Assembly: GCA_030424715.1 (NCBI GenBank)
Contig: JAUHWH010000004.1
Coordinates: 158,437-222,436 of the forward strand
Length of the DNA: 64,000 nucleotides
Origin: Bdellovibrionia bacterium
GTDB lineage: Bacteria; Bdellovibrionota; Bdellovibrionia; Bdellovibrionales; JAGQZY01
Direction: 5' to 3'
Positions 60,402 to 64,000 of this stretch are shown here, piece by piece. Below the pieces are notes generated by a model, which was not told where the DNA came from, ran no database searches, and saw nothing but the letters and a program-made list of their open reading frames with translations. The stretch's first letter is position 1. Every line of letters begins with the position of its first letter. The translations under genes and the position numbers were made by a program.

Positions 60402-60430
60402 TTGCCTTCTCAGCCCCCCTCTGCTAAATT
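60402..60430 (+). promoter_or_regulatory. Putative promoter of the rimP-nusA-infB operon
   Basis: -35 TTGCCT at 60402-60407, 17-base spacer, -10 TAAATT at 60425-60430. The expected start of transcription is about 60437, one base ahead of the hairpin at 60438. Confidence 0.5.
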
Positions 60431-60437
60431 GTCGAAC

Positions 60438-60465
60438 AAATAGGCCCAGTGGGCCTATTTTTTTT
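60438..60465 (+). terminator. Perfect terminator hairpin in the rimP leader
   Basis: The 10-bp perfect stem AAATAGGCCC / GGGCCTATTT has a 3-base loop, and the T-run continues for five more bases. It ends 15 bases before the rimP ATG and overlaps the region of its ribosome binding site. It could end the GNAT transcript, attenuate the operon, or both. Confidence 0.8.
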
Positions 60466-60480
60466 ATGCATAGGATTGGA

Positions 60481-61035
60481 ATGACTGAAGATTTTAAAAA
60501 ACTGAAAAGCCATGTTGAGCAAATTGCCCAACGAGAAAACTGTTTTTTATATGATCTGGAGTTGTCCGGAAAAGGCCAAGGGCGCACACTTCGAGTTTTC
60601 ATTGATAAAGAAGGGGCCGAGGGCGTGTCGATCGATGACTGCTCGCGAGTCTCGCGCGGTTTAGACCTGGTTCTTGATGTGGAAGACTTGGTGGATGGCG
60701 GCGCTTATCAGCTAGAGGTTTCTTCTCCCGGGCTAGAACGTCGTTTGAATGAGCCATGGCATTACAGCAAGGTGATTGGACAAACCATAAATATTCAGTT
60801 GAACGCCGGCCTTGGTGAAATCGTTGAGGGTCGGTCAGCCAAAGAAGAAAAGAGAAAGAAATTAGTCGCCAAACTAAAACAAGCCGGTGAAACAGAAATT
60901 GAAGTGGTGATGGACGGTAGTGATCCAGAGGGTGAAACCTTGAAAATCCCCTATCAATATATTCATAGGGCGAAGGTTGTTTTTGTTTTTGAAAATAATT
61001 TTAGTAATAAAAAACCAAAAGGTAAGAAGGGATAA
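60481..61035 (+). CDS. rimP: Ribosome maturation factor RimP
   Basis: ATG 60481 with AGGA 8 bases before gives 184 residues; the open frame reaches further upstream across the terminator hairpin, which is unlikely to be translated. N-terminal LYDLELSGKGQGRTLRVFID, VSIDDCSRVSRGLD, and YQLEVSSPGLERRLNEPWHY are the RimP signatures; the C-terminal SH3-like part carries a basic insert (KEEKRKKLVAKLKQ) and a basic tail. It assists 30S subunit maturation. It begins rimP-nusA-infB, an order conserved across bacteria. Confidence 0.94.
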   Translation: MTEDFKKLKSHVEQIAQRENCFLYDLELSGKGQGRTLRVFIDKEGAEGVSIDDCSRVSRGLDLVLDVEDLVDGGAYQLEVSSPGLERRLNEPWHYSKVIGQTINIQLNAGLGEIVEGRSAKEEKRKKLVAKLKQAGETEIEVVMDGSDPEGETLKIPYQYIHRAKVVFVFENNFSNKKPKGKKG

Positions 61036-61038
61036 GCT

Positions 61039-62655
61039 GTGGAAAATGTATTTTCGAATCTGAGTCGGATGATTGAGCAGGTTGGTAAAGACAAGGGGAT
61101 TGATCGTGACCTGATCATTGACGCTGTTAAACAGGGGATGTTGGTTGCGGCTCGAAAAGTCTACGGAACTTATCGAGACATCGAGGCTTCTTACAACGAA
61201 GACACCGGTGAAGTTGAGCTTTTTCAGTTCAACGAAGTGGTCTCTGATGACGTCTTTGAAGACGAAGAAATTGAAATCAAATTGGATGACGCCAGAGAAC
61301 TGGACCCCGATGCTCAGCTGCACGACTCGATCGGTATCAAACTCGACACTTCAGACCTCGGTCGAATCGCTGCGCAAACGGCCAAGCAGATTATCATGCA
61401 AAAAGTGCGTGATGCTGAACGCGATATTATTTTTAATGAGTTTGAAAGTCGTAAGGGTGAGATTGCCTCCGGCATCATTCGTCGCATTGAGCGCGGTACG
61501 ATTGTTGTCGATCTTGGTAGAACGGAATCCATTATTCCATATCGTGAGCAAATTCCCGGTGAGCATTTCAAACCAGGTGACCGGATTCAAGGGCACTTAC
61601 TCGATGTGCGGCAGACCACTCGTGGGCCTCAGATTGTTATGTCCCGAGCTCACGCGGACTATATGGTTAAGCTTTTTGAAATTGAAGTTCCAGAGATCTA
61701 CGACGGCATAGTTCAAATTATGGCTGCAGCCCGTGAGCCAGGTCAGCGGGCAAAAATTGCTGTGGACAGTAAAGACTCTGCCGTGGACGCCGTTGGTGCC
61801 TGCGTTGGTATGAAAGGCTCTCGCGTGCAAAATGTCGTGCAGGAGCTTAAAGGTGAGAAGATCGATATCGTGGAGTGGGATGAAGACATCACACGTTTTG
61901 CTTGCAATGCTTTGGCACCGGCGGAAATCTCGCGAGTGTTTTTAGATGAAGCCAATAAAGAAATGGAAATTGTTGTACCAGACAGTCAGTTGAGTTTGGC
62001 GATTGGTAAGCGTGGAGTGAACGTTCGCTTGGCTGCTAAGTTGACCGGATGGAAGATCGATATCATGTCAGAGGCCAATGCCTCGGCCCGAACGGCAGAA
62101 TCTATTTTCAACCTTATGTTGATGCCAAGCATGACCGACACCATGGCGCAAAGTATTTTCCAAAGTGGCTTTGGCTCGTTCCAGTCGCTCGCCGATGCCA
62201 GCGTTGAAGATATTATGCAAATTCCGGGTTACTCCGAAACAGAGCAAGCGGAGGCTTTGATTCAAGAAGCTAAAGATCTCTTGCAGAAGTTCATTGATGA
62301 AGGAACCGAGATTCCCAAAGCCCCGGTCATTGAAACGGCGCCAAATGTCGGCTCTGATGCCAAGAGCCAGGCCGATCAGATGTTAAAGGCTCAAATGGCC
62401 GAATTGGCTGTTAGCGAAGCCTCTGGTGACGGTGAGGCAACTGCTGAAGAGCCCCTCAATGCAGAAGCGGCGGAGGCTGGAGAGCCAGCGGCCACAGCTG
62501 AAGGATCGCCAGCTGAGGACACAGTCGCTGCGGCGGCGAGCGAGGGCGACAGTCCTGTGGTTGAGTCTGCGACCGAAGAGAAGGCTGAGGCTCCAGCCGT
62601 TGAAGCCACCGATGATAATGTAAAAACTGACGACGAAGAGAAAACAGAAGACTAA
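61039..62655 (+). CDS. nusA: Transcription termination/antitermination factor NusA
   Basis: The GTG start is 3 bases after the rimP stop. The N-terminal RNAP-binding domain is followed by S1 (about 135-200, IASGIIRRIERGTIVVDLGRTE), KH1 and KH2 (VGACVGMKGSRVQNVVQELKGEKIDIVEW; LAIGKRGVNVRLAAKLTGWKIDI), one helix-hairpin-helix-like region, and a long Glu/Ala-rich acidic tail (about 440-538). NusA modulates pausing, termination and rRNA antitermination with NusB, which is also encoded in this window. Confidence 0.96.
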   Translation: MENVFSNLSRMIEQVGKDKGIDRDLIIDAVKQGMLVAARKVYGTYRDIEASYNEDTGEVELFQFNEVVSDDVFEDEEIEIKLDDARELDPDAQLHDSIGIKLDTSDLGRIAAQTAKQIIMQKVRDAERDIIFNEFESRKGEIASGIIRRIERGTIVVDLGRTESIIPYREQIPGEHFKPGDRIQGHLLDVRQTTRGPQIVMSRAHADYMVKLFEIEVPEIYDGIVQIMAAAREPGQRAKIAVDSKDSAVDAVGACVGMKGSRVQNVVQELKGEKIDIVEWDEDITRFACNALAPAEISRVFLDEANKEMEIVVPDSQLSLAIGKRGVNVRLAAKLTGWKIDIMSEANASARTAESIFNLMLMPSMTDTMAQSIFQSGFGSFQSLADASVEDIMQIPGYSETEQAEALIQEAKDLLQKFIDEGTEIPKAPVIETAPNVGSDAKSQADQMLKAQMAELAVSEASGDGEATAEEPLNAEAAEAGEPAATAEGSPAEDTVAAAASEGDSPVVESATEEKAEAPAVEATDDNVKTDDEEKTED

Positions 62656-62669
62656 GTAGGGAGTAAGAA

Positions 62670-64000
62670 TTGGACCAACCTAAGGTTTATGAATTTGCCA
62701 AAGAGATTGGTATTGAGACATTGGTTCTCATGGATAAGATCCGTAAATGGGATCTACCCATCAAGAGCCATATGGCTGAATTGAGTCCAGAAGCGATCGA
62801 AGAGATTCGCAACAAGCTGGATGAAGAATCCAGTAAGGGCAAGAAAAAGGCGAAAAAGAAAAAGGCAAAAAAGAAAGCCACATCTAAAAAAGCCGCGACC
62901 AAAAAAACCGCCACCAAGAAAAAGGCGACGAAGAAAAAGGTCACTAAGAAAAAGACGACCACTAAAAAGGCGGCCGCTGCCGAAGCGGCGCCTTCGACAA
63001 AGACTGTGATTCGACGGAAAAAAGCTTCAGAAGAACCTGCCAAAAAAGAAGCCCCGGCGGCTAGCCCAGACGTGGTTGAAACACCGGCGGCAGCGGCGGT
63101 TGCAGCAGAGGCGGCAACTCCTCCGGCAGCGGCCGAAGTGAAGGCTCCCGCTGCGGCTGAGCAAACTCCGGCGGCGGAAGCCAAAACAGAGACTCCCGAG
63201 GCAGCTCCGGCAGCCGAAGATAAAACGCCAGCTCCATCAGCTCGCAAACGCGAAGTCAAAATGACTGAAGGTGGGCCTATCAGTGGTGTTAAATCCGAGC
63301 GGCCGCGACGAAACATTGTTGGTCGGATGGATCTCAGTAAAGTTGAAAATAAATCGAATCAGGGTGGCAACCGTCAGCAGAAGACCAGCACGCGAAACAT
63401 TCGCCCTGGATTTGTAGCGGCTAATCAGCCAGCCGAACCGGCTCCTGTTGAAAGCGATCGCTTTGGTAATCGAAAAGATAAAGATAAGCGAAAACGAGTG
63501 GTCACTGTACCTGGACCATCCAAAAAAGATCAGGAGCAAGCACCGCCATCCTTTGTTTCTTCAGATTTTAAGAAGAGAGAAGTGGTGTTTCAACCAAAGA
63601 AGAAAAAAATTGCAACGAATATCAGTGCGATGAAGCAAACAGAGATCACCATGCCAGCGGCTCACAAGCGAGTGGTTAAAGTTCATGGGTCCATGAAAGT
63701 GGCTGACCTTGCCGACGAACTAGGCGTGAAAACGCCGCAACTCGTAAAGGCCCTCATGAAAAATGGTGTGATGGGCAACGTCAACACAGAGCTTGATTTT
63801 GATACGATCTCGTTGATCGTTCCCGAGTTCAAATACGAAGCCCAGAACGTTTTGAAAACCGATGACGAGTTAGTCGAAATGGCAGCCCATGGTGATCTTG
63901 AGGCCGACCCTGTGCCAAGGGCTCCAATCGTTACGGTGATGGGCCACGTGGATCATGGTAAAACGACCTTGCTTGATAACATTCGAAAAGCCAGAGTGGC
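62670..64000 (+). CDS. infB: Translation initiation factor IF-2 (5' part, runs off the window)
   Basis: TTG 62670 with GGGAG 6-7 bases before it opens a frame that stays open to the edge: 443 codons plus two bases. The N-terminal IF2N-like unit (KVYEFAKEIGIETLVLMDKIRKW) is followed by a very long Lys/Ala/Thr-rich region (62820-63240). A second IF2N-like unit (MKVADLADELGVKTPQLVKALMKNG) and the start of the GTPase domain follow: PIVTVMGHVDHGKTTLL (P-loop) is reached near the edge. The G2-G5 motifs lie outside. It is the third gene of rimP-nusA-infB. Confidence 0.96.
   Translation, partial: MDQPKVYEFAKEIGIETLVLMDKIRKWDLPIKSHMAELSPEAIEEIRNKLDEESSKGKKKAKKKKAKKKATSKKAATKKTATKKKATKKKVTKKKTTTKKAAAAEAAPSTKTVIRRKKASEEPAKKEAPAASPDVVETPAAAAVAAEAATPPAAAEVKAPAAAEQTPAAEAKTETPEAAPAAEDKTPAPSARKREVKMTEGGPISGVKSERPRRNIVGRMDLSKVENKSNQGGNRQQKTSTRNIRPGFVAANQPAEPAPVESDRFGNRKDKDKRKRVVTVPGPSKKDQEQAPPSFVSSDFKKREVVFQPKKKKIATNISAMKQTEITMPAAHKRVVKVHGSMKVADLADELGVKTPQLVKALMKNGVMGNVNTELDFDTISLIVPEFKYEAQNVLKTDDELVEMAAHGDLEADPVPRAPIVTVMGHVDHGKTTLLDNIRKARV

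Noticed and set aside
62820-63000. Lys-codon-rich tract looking like a tandem DNA repeat
   Set aside because: Irregular unit length and a continuous IF-2 reading frame; it is a low-complexity protein linker.
62687-63316. 209-codon minus-strand frame opposite infB
   Set aside because: Its Ala/Phe-rich repeats are the complement of the Lys/Ala-rich infB linker; infB is firmly identified.

Overview
The window is about 64 kb of a Gram-negative chromosome of moderate GC content. Gene content points to a Bdellovibrio-like bacterium (Bdellovibrionota), which is an inference from content only. The evidence is: LPS genes (lpxC, kdsA, an LptF/G permease), a tamA-tamB pair, many Sec- and lipoprotein-signal proteins, natural-transformation genes, receiver/PilZ-type signalling proteins fused to unusual partners, and compact operons with 1-8 nt overlaps. 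No mobile-element gene, prophage or CRISPR array was found.

Layout. 0-3.5 kb: the tail of an unknown gene, a secreted protein with a C-terminal atypical-kinase-like domain, and a lipoprotein built from two repeats. 3.6-5.4 kb (minus): nrdR-nusB-ppsR. 5.5-7.3 kb: an outer-membrane-like protein and an RsmB-type rRNA methyltransferase. 7.3-16.7 kb (minus): TPR protein, efp, helical protein, tamB, and a TamA/BamA-family protein with an enlarged POTRA region. 16.8-21 kb: ruvC-ruvA-ruvB-lpxC and ald. 21-25.5 kb: a ComEC split into two genes, a lipoprotein, a LysM protein and a short DprA. 25.5-31 kb: LptF/G permease, kdsA, two receiver-type proteins (one degenerate, one fused to DnaJ and TPR) and thioredoxin. 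31-37 kb: mreC-mreD-mrdA-rodA cell-shape operon without mreB, and a PpiD-like foldase. 37-41 kb: a subtilase with a C-terminal PilZ domain, a YceI-like protein and a MATE exporter.

41.4-48.5 kb is a tightly overlapping carotenoid operon: crtE, ABC ATPase, ABC permease, histidine-motif hydroxylase, crtI, crtB, crtYcd-type cyclase, crtZ. Together the enzymes would take GGPP through phytoene, lycopene and beta-carotene to zeaxanthin. The exporter and the extra hydroxylase suggest a further modified or transported product.

48.8-57.6 kb is accessory in character and turns visibly AT-richer after the glutamate dehydrogenase gene. Its core is a minus-strand run of exported proteins: a small secreted protein, a two-haem cytochrome lipoprotein, a YceI protein, a haem-bearing beta-barrel and a further secreted protein. 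It diverges from a TPR/winged-helix regulator whose start region carries a near-perfect tandem 10-bp repeat. It ends beside tRNA-Leu(CAA). A 20/21 match to that tRNA lies just upstream of crtE, so the carotenoid and cytochrome blocks could share one island. 58-64 kb returns to core genes: an outer membrane protein, a SurA-like chaperone, a GNAT enzyme, and rimP-nusA-infB. The last operon has a perfect terminator hairpin at its very start, and infB runs off the window.
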